A program made the translations under genes and the position numbers. Under the pieces are notes generated by a model, which was given only the letters and a program-made list of their open reading frames with translations, ran no database searches and had not been told where the DNA came from. From Candidatus Avelusimicrobium intestinipullorum (GTDB lineage: Bacteria; Elusimicrobiota; Elusimicrobia; Elusimicrobiales; Elusimicrobiaceae): a stretch of 64,000 nucleotides of DNA. This document shows, piece after piece, positions 9,418 to 17,054 of the stretch; the first letter of the stretch is position 1; each line of letters opens with the position of its first letter. The stretch spans positions 110,442-174,441 of the forward strand of contig CALUXC010000004.1 of assembly GCA_944324635.1 (NCBI GenBank), read 5' to 3'.

Positions 9418-9447
9418 ACTCATTCTCCTTTTCCCTAATAAAAAATA

Positions 9448-9499
9448 AAGTTATGCAGGAATTTAGACGCAATACAGCCCAAGCGCTCCTACATAACTT
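9448..9499 (-). other. Imperfect inverted repeat in leader of the rfbF operon
   Basis: AAGTTATG-c-AGGA on the plus strand is mirrored by TCCT-a-CATAACTT 26 nt later. It lies in the 9418-9697 gap, upstream of rfbF on the coding side. It could be a leader hairpin or an operator. The rest of this 280-nt AT-rich gap holds nothing else I can support. Confidence 0.35.
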
Positions 9500-9697
9500 A
9501 TTCCGGGTGAGCCGAAAAAATATTACTTTTCTTAATTCTAGCAAACCACAAAAAATAATGCAAACAAACTATTTTAAGCTCGCTTTTCAAACAAATATCG
9601 TTACATTCAGTTTACCAAATACATACAGGGGCGTCAATACACTAAAAAGGTGCCTTTTCCCCTATACAAGCAAGATATTCCAAAGCTGCCCAAAAAG

Positions 9698-10936
9698 CTA
9701 CTTCTCAGCCTTTTCCATTTCGCTTAAAAGCAACTGCAGCGCTTTTACCGACCCACGGCCGATATTTCGCTCCCGCGTGTGAGAAAAAACGAACTTTTGA
9801 GCCTTAGCTCCGTTAGGTCCCGCCACGGCAATCCATATGGTTCCCACAGGCTTTTGTTCGGAACCGCCGTCCGGCCCCGCTACTCCGGTGGTAGCTACGG
9901 CCCAATCGGCCCCCGTCACGCGCCGCGCGCCTTCGGCCATTTGCAAGGCCACCAGTTCACTGACAGCGCCAAACTTATCCAAATCCTCCGCTTTTACCCC
10001 CAGGACGGATTTCTTTACTTCATTGGAATAAGCCACCACCCCGCCCATAAAATAGGCCGACGCACCGGGTACCGCCGTAATTAAATGGGCGATATTTCCC
10101 CCCGTACAGCTTTCCGCACAGGCCACTTTTTGGCCGCTTTCACGCAGGCGGCGGGCCACTTCTTCTTCGGTAGTTTCGCCGCGGTCAGCCGCAAATACCA
10201 GTCCGTCCAGGTTATTTAAGAGCGAGGCAAAAAATCCGTCCAGTTTTTCCGCCGCCGTTCCTTTGCCCGTAAGGCGCAGGCGCACAAACCCCGCCGAAGG
10301 CAAATACGCCAGGGAAATCCCTTGCGGAAGCGTTTTCTCAAATTCGGCCAGCCTCATGGCCAGCTCTGCTTCGGGGATATCGTACACCGTCACCATGCGG
10401 TAACGAAGAAGCATATCGTGAAATTTAACTTTTAACCGCGGCAGCACTTCCGCCGGGAACAAATATTCCGTTTCAAACGGCACTCCCGGCAAAGACACTA
10501 ATACTTTTCCGTCTTTTTCAAACCACATACCGCTGGCGGTACCTTTCAAATTCCGCAGCGCCACGCACGCCTTGGGCAGCATGGCCTGGGATTTATTATA
10601 AGCATTTAAGCGTTGGGGATTGGCCCGAAACATTTCTTCCAGCCACGCGTAAGCGGTAGGATTAAAAACCAGTTCGGTGCCAAAGTATTGCGCCAACACA
10701 TTTTTGGTTAAATCGTCCTTGGTGGGGCCCAAGCCGCCGGTTACAAATACGGCGTCCGCCGCGGCGAAAGCATCGTCCAACGCCTGCCAAATGGCTTCTT
10801 TTTGATCGGCCACAGAACGCATCTGCACCGTTTCCGCTCCCAGCAAAGCCAGCTCCCGCGCAATAAAGCGGGAGTTGGTGTCCAAAATCTGGCCCAACAA
10901 AATTTCGTCTCCAATAGTAATGATAACGGCTTTCAT
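9698..10936 (-). CDS. cinA: CinA: competence/damage-inducible protein with nicotinamide-nucleotide amidohydrolase domain
   Basis: A full-length 412-residue CinA. The N-terminal molybdopterin-binding (MoCF-like) domain starts at IITIGDEILLGQILDTNS and includes FVTGGLGPTKDDLT. The C-terminal amidohydrolase domain contains ACAESCTGGNIAHLIT, GGVVAYSNEVK and TGVAGPDGGSEQKPVGT, which are family hallmarks. In studied bacteria CinA deamidates nicotinamide mononucleotide (pyridine nucleotide salvage) and hydrolyses ADP-ribose-like compounds. The ATG at 10936 is preferred because GGAG lies 5 nt upstream and the N-terminus then matches the family. It is transcribed divergently from the alcohol dehydrogenase gene. 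Confidence 0.95.
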   Translation of the reverse strand: MKAVIITIGDEILLGQILDTNSRFIARELALLGAETVQMRSVADQKEAIWQALDDAFAAADAVFVTGGLGPTKDDLTKNVLAQYFGTELVFNPTAYAWLEEMFRANPQRLNAYNKSQAMLPKACVALRNLKGTASGMWFEKDGKVLVSLPGVPFETEYLFPAEVLPRLKVKFHDMLLRYRMVTVYDIPEAELAMRLAEFEKTLPQGISLAYLPSAGFVRLRLTGKGTAAEKLDGFFASLLNNLDGLVFAADRGETTEEEVARRLRESGQKVACAESCTGGNIAHLITAVPGASAYFMGGVVAYSNEVKKSVLGVKAEDLDKFGAVSELVALQMAEGARRVTGADWAVATTGVAGPDGGSEQKPVGTIWIAVAGPNGAKAQKFVFSHTRERNIGRGSVKALQLLLSEMEKAEK

Positions 10937-11036
10937 ATCTGCTCCGTTCCGTCCGCCTGGCACAAAGCATGTTAGACGGTTGGTGTTTAAGTTACCGATA
11001 TTCTATCACTTTTGCCGCGCCGCGCGAAGGCAAAGT

Positions 11037-11046
11037 GTTATAATGA
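11037..11046 (+). promoter_or_regulatory. -10 box for the iron alcohol dehydrogenase gene
   Basis: TATAAT at 11039-11044 is preceded by TG plus one base (extended -10). No good -35 box was found. It lies about 30 nt before the ATG at 11075, with AAGGAG between. Confidence 0.5.
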
Positions 11047-11074
11047 AGTGTTACCTTTGACAAGGAGCCACAAC

Positions 11075-12259
11075 ATGAGAGATTTTACTTTTTATTCCCC
11101 TACAGAAATTGTTTTTGGAAAAAACGCCGAAACCCGTGCCGGAGAGCTGGCCAAGAAACACGGTGCTTCGCGGGTGCTAGTCGTGTACGGCGGGCAAAGC
11201 GCGGTAAAAAGCGGCTTACTGGACCGAGTAGTAAACGCGCTTAAAAATGCCGGATTACAGGTCAACACCCTAGGCGGCGTGCAACCCAACCCCACCCTTT
11301 CTTTTGCGCGCAAAGGCGCTTTAACGGCCATTGCCTTTCAGGCCGATTTAATTTTGGCGGTAGGCGGCGGCAGCGTGATGGACACAGCCAAAGCCATTGC
11401 CATTGGCGCGGCCACGCCCGGCACTGATCTGTGGACGTACTGGCTGGGGCAGGCCCCTGTGCAAAAAGCGCTGGCGGTGGGCTGTATACCCACTTTTTCG
11501 GCCTCGGGCAGCGAATGCAGCGATTCGGCCGTCATCACAGATGACGCCCACAAAAACAAACGCGGCCTCAACACCAATTTCAACCGTCCGCGTTTTGCCT
11601 TGATGAACCCGGAACTTACTTTCACCCTTTCACCCAGGCAAATTGCCTGCGGCGTGACCGATATTTTAATGCACACGCTGGACCGCTACTTTACCCCCAT
11701 GCAAGGCAACGAACTGACCGACGCCCTGGCCGAAGCCTTGATGCGCACCGTCATATATTACGGGCCTCAGGCCGTACAAAAGCCCACCCACTACCAAGCC
11801 CAAAGCGAACTCATGTGGGCCGGCACCTTGTCGCACAACAATTTGACGGGACTGGGAGCCGAAAAAGAATTTGCCGTACACCAGCTGGGGCACGAACTGA
11901 GCGGACTATTTAACGTGGCACACGGGGAAAGCCTGTCGGCGGTATGGAAAGCGTGGGCCATGTATGTTTATCAGCAGGATCCGGCGCGTTTTGCACGGTA
12001 TGCGTGCAATGTGTGGCGGATTGACTCCGTCACCGATGCCGATTCCGCCGCCCGCGCTGGGATAGACGCCACCGTACGCTTTTTTGCTTCGTTGGGCATG
12101 CCTACCGATATCAAAAGTCTGCTGGGCCGCCCGTTGGAAGCAAGCGAACTCTGCGAGCTGGCCGATAAATGCAGCCGCGGCGGCACGCGCCAGGTAAGCA
12201 AATTAAAGCCCCTGGGGCGCGAAGACTTGCTGCGCATTTACACCGCCGCCAACCAATAG
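11075..12259 (+). CDS. Iron-containing alcohol dehydrogenase (butanol dehydrogenase-like)
   Basis: This 394-residue group III dehydrogenase probably reduces aldehydes to alcohols with NAD(P)H in the cytoplasm. The nucleotide-binding motif AVGGGSVMDTAKAIA is clear near residue 95. The iron-binding histidines are seen in EFAVHQLGHELSG and VAHGESLSAVW, a pattern typical of the butanol dehydrogenase/YqhD branch. The N-terminus FTFYSPTEIVFGKN is also standard. The ATG at 11075 is supported by AAGGAG 8 nt upstream. With AdhE it suggests fermentative redox balancing. The physiological substrate is unknown. Confidence 0.9.
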   Translation: MRDFTFYSPTEIVFGKNAETRAGELAKKHGASRVLVVYGGQSAVKSGLLDRVVNALKNAGLQVNTLGGVQPNPTLSFARKGALTAIAFQADLILAVGGGSVMDTAKAIAIGAATPGTDLWTYWLGQAPVQKALAVGCIPTFSASGSECSDSAVITDDAHKNKRGLNTNFNRPRFALMNPELTFTLSPRQIACGVTDILMHTLDRYFTPMQGNELTDALAEALMRTVIYYGPQAVQKPTHYQAQSELMWAGTLSHNNLTGLGAEKEFAVHQLGHELSGLFNVAHGESLSAVWKAWAMYVYQQDPARFARYACNVWRIDSVTDADSAARAGIDATVRFFASLGMPTDIKSLLGRPLEASELCELADKCSRGGTRQVSKLKPLGREDLLRIYTAANQ

Positions 12260-12313
12260 CGGCCTTGCTGGCAAAAATTATATAATAAGAGTGTATTATT
12301 TATTTTCCGCCGT

Positions 12314-12349
12314 CCGCCGGACGTGTTTTTCCTCCGGCGGTTTCTTTTT
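12314..12349 (+). terminator. Rho-independent terminator, possibly a leader attenuator
   Basis: CCGCCGGA pairs with TCCGGCGG across an 11-nt loop and is followed by TTTCTTTTT. It can end the alcohol dehydrogenase transcript. A TATAAT at 12281-12286 lies before it, and a competing small hairpin (CGTCC-GCC-GGACG, 12311-12323) overlaps its left arm, so an attenuator for the antiporter is conceivable. Confidence 0.65.
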
Positions 12350-12367
12350 GCCCGGCGCAGGAGTATT

Positions 12368-13687
12368 ATGAAAACCGAACCCATCACCCCCAACCCTCTG
12401 GCTCTTATTCCGCTGGCGGTATTTTTAGTGTCCTACTTGGCCGTTTCGCTGGCGGCGGGAGACTTTTACAAAATGCCCATCACGGTAGCATTTGTACTCT
12501 CGTCCGTAGTATCCGTATGGATGAGCAAAGGCTCCACCCTGCACAACCGCATTGAACTGTTCTGCAAAGGTGCGGCCAATTCCAATATTATGCTCATGGT
12601 CATGATTTTTATTCTGGCCGGCGCTTTTGCCCAAACCGCCAAAGCCATGGGCGCGGTGGACGCAACGGTTAACCTGACGCTTTCCCTCTTGCCCGGCAAC
12701 GTGCTGGCCGCAGGGGTATTTTTGGCGGCGTGCGTAATTTCCGTTTCCGTAGGCACATCGGTAGGCACCATCGTGGCGCTCACACCGGTGGCCGCGGGCT
12801 TATCGGCCCAGACGGGCATTTCTCCCGCTCTTATGAGCGCGGTGGTCGTCAGCGGGGCCATGTTTGGCGATAACCTTTCGTTTATTTCGGACACCACCAT
12901 CGTGGCCACCCGTTCGCAAGGCTGCAAAATGGCGGATAAATTCAAAACCAATTTTCATATCGTCATGCCCTTTGCCATTTTAACCACCATTTTGTATATC
13001 CTGCTGGGAAGCGGAGCCAAAACCTCTTTCGCCGCGGGAGACATTTCCTGGATAAAAGTGCTGCCGTACTTTATCGTACTGGCCGCGGCGGTCATGGGCG
13101 TAAACGTTATGCTGGTACTGCTGGGCGGTACGGTACTGTGCGGACTGATTGGATTATTGACGGGAGCCTTTGACGTGTGGGGCTGGACCACCTCCATGGG
13201 GGCCGGTATCAACGGCATGGGCGAACTCATCATCGTGACGATTTTGGCCGGAGGCATGCTGGAAATGATCCGCTACAACGGCGGCCTGGCTTGGATTATC
13301 CAAAAAATGACGGCCAAAATTAACTCTCGCCGCGGGGCGGAAATGAGCATCGCCGGGGTCGTCAGCTTTGCCAATTTGTGCACGGCCAACAACACCATCG
13401 CCCTTATCATGGCCGGCCCCATTGCCAAAGAAATTGCCCAGCGTTTTGGCATTGCGCCCAGCCGCTCGGCCAGCTTGTTGGACATTTTTTCATGCTTCGT
13501 ACAAGGGATTATTCCCTACGGGGCGCAGCTTCTGATGGCGGCCAGTCTTTCGGGCGTATCGCCGGTAAACATCATGCAGTACCTGTATTACCCGTACTTG
13601 CTGGGAATTGGAGCCCTGCTTGCGATTTGGCTGGGTTTCCCGCGCAAACACGCCGGGCAAACGGGCGAGGGCGCTGCCCAGGCCTAG
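12368..13687 (+). CDS. Na+/H+ antiporter, NhaC family
   Basis: A 439-residue integral membrane protein with about 10-12 hydrophobic segments. The characteristic region SVGTSVGTIVALTPVAAGLS and the following GAMFGDNLSFISDTTIVATR match the NhaC family, which exchanges sodium for protons across the inner membrane. Near the end, NNTIALIMAGPIAKEIA and FSCFVQGIIPYGAQLLMA are also family-like. AGGAG 4 nt before the ATG at 12368 fixes the start; the open frame extends further upstream but without similarity. It may share a message with nothing else, since tRNA-Arg follows. Ion specificity is inferred from the family only. Confidence 0.88.
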   Translation: MKTEPITPNPLALIPLAVFLVSYLAVSLAAGDFYKMPITVAFVLSSVVSVWMSKGSTLHNRIELFCKGAANSNIMLMVMIFILAGAFAQTAKAMGAVDATVNLTLSLLPGNVLAAGVFLAACVISVSVGTSVGTIVALTPVAAGLSAQTGISPALMSAVVVSGAMFGDNLSFISDTTIVATRSQGCKMADKFKTNFHIVMPFAILTTILYILLGSGAKTSFAAGDISWIKVLPYFIVLAAAVMGVNVMLVLLGGTVLCGLIGLLTGAFDVWGWTTSMGAGINGMGELIIVTILAGGMLEMIRYNGGLAWIIQKMTAKINSRRGAEMSIAGVVSFANLCTANNTIALIMAGPIAKEIAQRFGIAPSRSASLLDIFSCFVQGIIPYGAQLLMAASLSGVSPVNIMQYLYYPYLLGIGALLAIWLGFPRKHAGQTGEGAAQA

Positions 13688-13733
13688 TTCCGCACGACGC
13701 ATAATTTTGATAAAATAGAAACAGACCTTTTGC

Positions 13734-13808
13734 GCGCTCGTAGTTCAATGGATAGAGCGTCAGCCTCCGAAGCTGGAAATGTGGGTTCGACTCCCGCCGA
13801 GCGCACCA
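13734..13808 (+). tRNA. tRNA-Arg (anticodon CCG)
   Basis: A cloverleaf is readable: acceptor stem GCGCTCG/CGAGCGC, anticodon stem TCAGC/GCTGG with loop CTCCGAA (anticodon CCG), T-loop GTTCGACTC, and encoded CCA end. It reads CGG codons. An extended -10 (TGaTAAAAT) ends at 13716, about 17 nt upstream. Confidence 0.95.
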
Positions 13809-13813
13809 TTTAT

Positions 13814-13841
13814 AAACGCCCGCACCGCCGTGCGGGCGTTT
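13814..13841 (+). terminator. Hairpin terminator of tRNA-Arg
   Basis: AAACGCCCGCAC and GTGCGGGCGTTT form a perfect 12-bp stem with a 4-nt loop directly after the tRNA. The T-run is short. Confidence 0.7.
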
Positions 13842-13854
13842 GTTATAAGGCAAT

Positions 13855-13884
13855 AAAAAATCCCCGGTTTAACCGGGGATTTTT
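13855..13884. terminator. Bidirectional terminator
   Basis: ATCCCCGG-TTTAA-CCGGGGAT is flanked by A6 on the left and T5 on the right. It mainly serves the minus-strand outer-membrane protein gene. Confidence 0.85.
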
Positions 13885-13887
13885 ACT

Positions 13888-14637
13888 CTACAAATACAAC
13901 AACTTAAACCCTACGCCAAAACTCCAATCCTTGGACTTCCAGTTCCCCGCCGCATGTGTGCTGGCATTTGCATAAAAAGCGGTTCCGTCATTCACCAAAG
14001 TTCCCACTTCCAGTTCGGGGATAAACTCGGCCATGCCGCTGTTTTCGTAGTCCATATAGTAATACAGGTTTGTCAGCACCCACCATTCGTTGGGAGACGT
14101 GTAACCGATATTGGCGCGAAGGCGGCCCATATTAATATCGGCCCGGGCGTGATCGCCCACAATGGAAGCATAATGCTTATACCCTACTGCTCCGTAAAAT
14201 CCGCCCGGAAAAGCTAACAGTACGAAGGCTGAAGGGCTTGCCTGCAGCTGCCCCGAGCCCAACAGTTTATCGGTAGCGGTGGGCACAAAGATTTCCATTT
14301 TGGCCCCAAAGCCAAACAGCTTTTCGGCGGGGAGCGACCAGGACAAGCTCACCAACGTATCCCCCAAGCCGTTAATGGATTTCTCGGGCGATTCATATCT
14401 GGACAAGGGCACTTCCACCCCCCAGTTAAACCGCTCGTTAATCACGCGGTAAGTTTTGAACGTAAGCTGCGTGCTGGAAATGCCGGCGCTGTCGTCTAAC
14501 ACGGTGGTAGACGGGTTCACCTCAAACGTGGTGATATTTTCCGTAGGTACAACGCCGTAATGATAGGTCCGCTGGATTTGCGCGCATAGCGGCGACACAG
14601 CCAACAAAGAAACCAACAGCACAGTCCATTTTCGCAT
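13888..14637 (-). CDS. Predicted outer-membrane beta-barrel protein
   Basis: A 249-residue exported protein of unknown function. The N-terminus (MRKWTVLLVSLLAVSPLCAQ) is a signal peptide cleaved near residue 20. The rest alternates polar and aromatic residues in short strands (for example FGAKMEIFVP, GGFYGAVGYKHYAS, WWVLTNLYYYMDYEN) and ends in FGVGFKLLYL, a pattern of outer-membrane barrels. The start at 14637 is chosen because AGGAG lies 6 nt upstream and gives the signal peptide; the open frame extends further upstream. Its arrangement resembles small barrels annotated as transporter- or porin-like, but I cannot name a family. Confidence 0.7.
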   Translation of the reverse strand: MRKWTVLLVSLLAVSPLCAQIQRTYHYGVVPTENITTFEVNPSTTVLDDSAGISSTQLTFKTYRVINERFNWGVEVPLSRYESPEKSINGLGDTLVSLSWSLPAEKLFGFGAKMEIFVPTATDKLLGSGQLQASPSAFVLLAFPGGFYGAVGYKHYASIVGDHARADINMGRLRANIGYTSPNEWWVLTNLYYYMDYENSGMAEFIPELEVGTLVNDGTAFYANASTHAAGNWKSKDWSFGVGFKLLYL

Positions 14638-14710
14638 ATGTTCTCCTATTCGCAAGCAGTATACTTTTAATCTACCTGTCTTTCTTTCAAAAATCAAGTC
14701 GTCCGCGCGG

Positions 14711-15490
14711 TTATTTTTTAATCCGGCAGACGCTGTCGTTTGCGGGGCAAACAAGCGGTTTAACATGCGCCACCGGCCGCGCGGAAAACAGCAAAAAACG
14801 CCCGCCCGTTTCAAACGAAGCCGTCAGCAATTTGCCGCCGCACACCCGCAGGAAAGAGTCCTTCCCGTAACATTCTTTGGCGTCTTTTCCAAAGAACACT
14901 TTACCGCCAAAAACATACAAAAGGCATGTGTTTTCTTCGGAAATCAAATAATCAAACGAGCCCCCCGGGCACAGCGTTACGTCTAAAATCGTCGTGCCCA
15001 ACGGGTGGGAAGAAATAGCCCCTTCCCGCGTGCCGTATTTCCCGCACAGCACCCGCACCTGCGCCCCGGACGTACGCACCAGCGGCACCTGTTCGCTTTC
15101 AAACTCCCAGCGTTTACCGCCGCCCTCCGCCCCCGGCAGGGTGGCCATCCACAGTTCCATATTAAGCACATACACGCTTTGGCTGGGCACGCTTTGCACC
15201 AGTCCCCCCACCATGCCAACCCAGCGTCCTTTTTGGCCGCGTTCGTCTTCCAGGTCTGGCGGGTCCACCAGCCCCGTCACCAAATAATTCAGCGTTTCAC
15301 GGTTTTCCTGTTCGGGGGGCGGGATAATGTCGCCCCGGTCAAATTCCGGGCTGCAGTAACACACCGCCAACCACGAAAACGGATCAAACGACCGCTGATT
15401 ATGGCGGTCAATTAACCGTCGGGACACCATACACGGCCCCGCGGCAGGCACTTCCCACCAACCGGAACGCATTTGACACTTTACTCCCAT
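14711..15490 (-). CDS. Pirin-like cupin protein (tentative)
   Basis: A 259-residue cytoplasmic protein without signal peptide. Segments such as YVLNMELWMATLPGAEGG, EQVPLVRTSGAQVRVLCGKYG and ILDVTLCPGGSFDYLI, followed by LLYVFGGKVFFG, resemble the second half of pirin-family bicupins. The usual N-terminal metal-binding histidine pattern (HPHRG...) is not visible, so the first cupin is diverged and metal-dependent activity is doubtful. Cysteines are unusually frequent. AAGGGGG 5 nt upstream supports the ATG at 15490. It is 73 nt upstream of the barrel-protein gene on the same strand. The family call is uncertain. Confidence 0.5.
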   Translation of the reverse strand: MGVKCQMRSGWWEVPAAGPCMVSRRLIDRHNQRSFDPFSWLAVCYCSPEFDRGDIIPPPEQENRETLNYLVTGLVDPPDLEDERGQKGRWVGMVGGLVQSVPSQSVYVLNMELWMATLPGAEGGGKRWEFESEQVPLVRTSGAQVRVLCGKYGTREGAISSHPLGTTILDVTLCPGGSFDYLISEENTCLLYVFGGKVFFGKDAKECYGKDSFLRVCGGKLLTASFETGGRFLLFSARPVAHVKPLVCPANDSVCRIKK

Positions 15491-15636
15491 AGGCACCCCC
15501 TTCTGCAAAATACACCTGCAGGTTCGCTGCCCATACGGGCGCTTGTGCCTTTATTGTACACCAACTGAAGCCCACCGTCACGTGCGGAAATTGATTAGTC
15601 CGTTGGAGGCGCGGGTTTTTGCGTGTCAGATAATAA

Positions 15637-15662
15637 CAAAAAACCGCGCTTTTATGCGCGGT
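15637..15662 (-). terminator. Terminator of the Sel1-like gene
   Basis: Read on the minus strand, ACCGCGC-ATAAAA-GCGCGGT is followed by TTTTTG. The rest of the gap 15491-15688 shows nothing more. Confidence 0.75.
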
Positions 15663-15688
15663 CCGCTTGAATGTTCAAAGGATTTTCT

Positions 15689-16111
15689 TTATAAATTTTG
15701 TTTTCCCAATTTTATGCGTAAGGCCTGAATACGTCCTTGCACGTAATTGGCCGCGTCCAATGACAACGGCGAATTGTGCCCCTGCATAATATGCAAGCTA
15801 AGCGTGCGTTCGTACCACAAGAGTGCTTTTTCTTCGTTTTTAGGGGCTCCGTGGCCCGCCTCATACATTTCGGCCGCCTGCAACGTTACGCCGCAGTCTT
15901 CCCCCACGTTTGCCACGGCCACCGTCCACTTAAACGCCAACGGATAAAACTCTTCGCTTTCTTCGCGGTAAAGCATTAGCAGCCTATAGCGTGCTTCTTC
16001 ATCGCCGTTTTCCGCCAGGCGGTCCCACTCTTGGTATTTTTCGCGGCGGCGGGCTTCAAAATCAAAAAAATGCTTCACGCGGTCCAGCAGGCCAACCCCT
16101 TGCGACGACAT
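15689..16111 (-). CDS. Small Sel1/TPR-like repeat protein
   Basis: A 140-residue soluble protein. Helical segments WDRLAENGDEEARYRLLMLY, LAFKWTVAVANVGEDCGVTLQAAEMY and NEEKALLWYERTL read as two to three Sel1-like/TPR helix pairs with the typical small-residue spacing (A..G...A...L...Y). Such repeats usually bind proteins; no partner is evident here. It starts with an amphipathic region rich in charged residues and has no signal peptide. AAGGAGAGG lies before the ATG at 16111; a GTG 6 nt upstream is an alternative start. It is divergent from the radical SAM gene. Confidence in the coding call is good, in the fold moderate. Confidence 0.65.
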   Translation of the reverse strand: MSSQGVGLLDRVKHFFDFEARRREKYQEWDRLAENGDEEARYRLLMLYREESEEFYPLAFKWTVAVANVGEDCGVTLQAAEMYEAGHGAPKNEEKALLWYERTLSLHIMQGHNSPLSLDAANYVQGRIQALRIKLGKQNL

Positions 16112-16176
16112 GTTCACCCTCTCCTTTTTAGATATTGTACACTATATGAGTAGATTTCGCCAGATAGACACCGCCT

Positions 16177-16998
16177 ATGATTTCCATCGCTACCATACCC
16201 GTTAAAACATATCTTTCCAAATCCAAAATTCCGGGCTTTGATTACGTGATTAACCCTTATGTCGGCTGTCCGCACAAGTGCGTTTACTGCTATGCCGAAT
16301 ACATGCGCAAATTCAGCGGCCACGCGGAAGCATGGGGCGATTTCTTAGACGTAAAAACTTGCCCAGTACCCCTCCGCCCGGCCAAACTGTTTCGCACCCG
16401 CGTCATGCTTAGCTCCGTTACCGACCCGTATAACCCGTACGAAAAACAATACGAACTCACCCGCAACCTGCTTAAACAATTAATTTTTTGCCAAGCGCGC
16501 GTCTATATTTTAACCAAGTCTGCCCTGGTACTGCGGGATTTGGATTTATTTACACAAATGCAACACTGCGAAGTGGCGTTTTCTTTTTCCTCGGCAGACG
16601 ACGCTTTCCGCCGCCTGGCAGAATCGGGTGCTTCTTCGGTGGAAGAAAAAGTCCACGCCCTAAAAACCCTGCACGAAGCGGGTATTCAAACGGCCGTTAT
16701 GGTGGCTCCCTTATTTCCCGAAATAAGCGACTGGCGCGCAATCCTTGATTTAACGCACCCCTACGTCACCCGCTACGGTTTTGACAGCCTGAATATGCGC
16801 CCCGCCTATCAACGCAAGGTGATGGCTTTTATCGGGCAGCATTTCCCGCAATTTCTGCCCCTCTACAGCGATATTTATTTGAAAGAAAAGACCGACTATT
16901 GGCAGGCTCTCTCTGCGCAAATTACCGACTATTGCACCCAGGCAAATATCCCGGCGGAAATTTATTTTGGTTCTTCCCGCTCTTACTCGGGCGATTAA
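16177..16998 (+). CDS. Radical SAM protein of the spore photoproduct lyase-like (SplB/Rv2578c) family
   Basis: This 273-residue enzyme carries the radical SAM cluster motif CxxxCxxC at Cys31, Cys35 and Cys38 within GCPHKCVYCYAEYM, preceded by FDYVINPYV as in SplB-like proteins. Other family marks are SSVTDPYNPYEKQYELTRNLL and ILTKSALVLRDLDL. Radical SAM enzymes of this group are related to thymine-dimer repair lyases, but non-sporulating bacteria carry many members of unknown substrate, so repair is only a possibility. No clear Shine-Dalgarno sequence is seen; a TACACT/TATATG AT-rich stretch lies 20-30 nt upstream. It ends in a strong shared terminator. Confidence 0.82.
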   Translation: MISIATIPVKTYLSKSKIPGFDYVINPYVGCPHKCVYCYAEYMRKFSGHAEAWGDFLDVKTCPVPLRPAKLFRTRVMLSSVTDPYNPYEKQYELTRNLLKQLIFCQARVYILTKSALVLRDLDLFTQMQHCEVAFSFSSADDAFRRLAESGASSVEEKVHALKTLHEAGIQTAVMVAPLFPEISDWRAILDLTHPYVTRYGFDSLNMRPAYQRKVMAFIGQHFPQFLPLYSDIYLKEKTDYWQALSAQITDYCTQANIPAEIYFGSSRSYSGD

Positions 16999-17010
16999 AT
17001 ATAAAAAACA

Positions 17011-17040
17011 AAAACCCCCGCTCCAAAGAGCGGGGGTTTT
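17011..17040. terminator. Bidirectional terminator
   Basis: AAAACCCCCGCTC-CAAA-GAGCGGGGGTTTT is a 13-bp perfect stem between the convergent radical SAM and PTS genes. Confidence 0.92.
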
Positions 17041-17054
17041 GCAATACAAAAACG

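Noticed and set aside
9424..9697. A JUMPstart/ops element or small gene upstream of rfbF
   Set aside because: No GGCGGTAG core or convincing open frame is present; only an imperfect inverted repeat remains.
13572..13853. Small minus-strand frame with CARRESNPHFQLRR text
   Set aside because: It is a mistranslation of the tRNA-Arg gene and its flanks.
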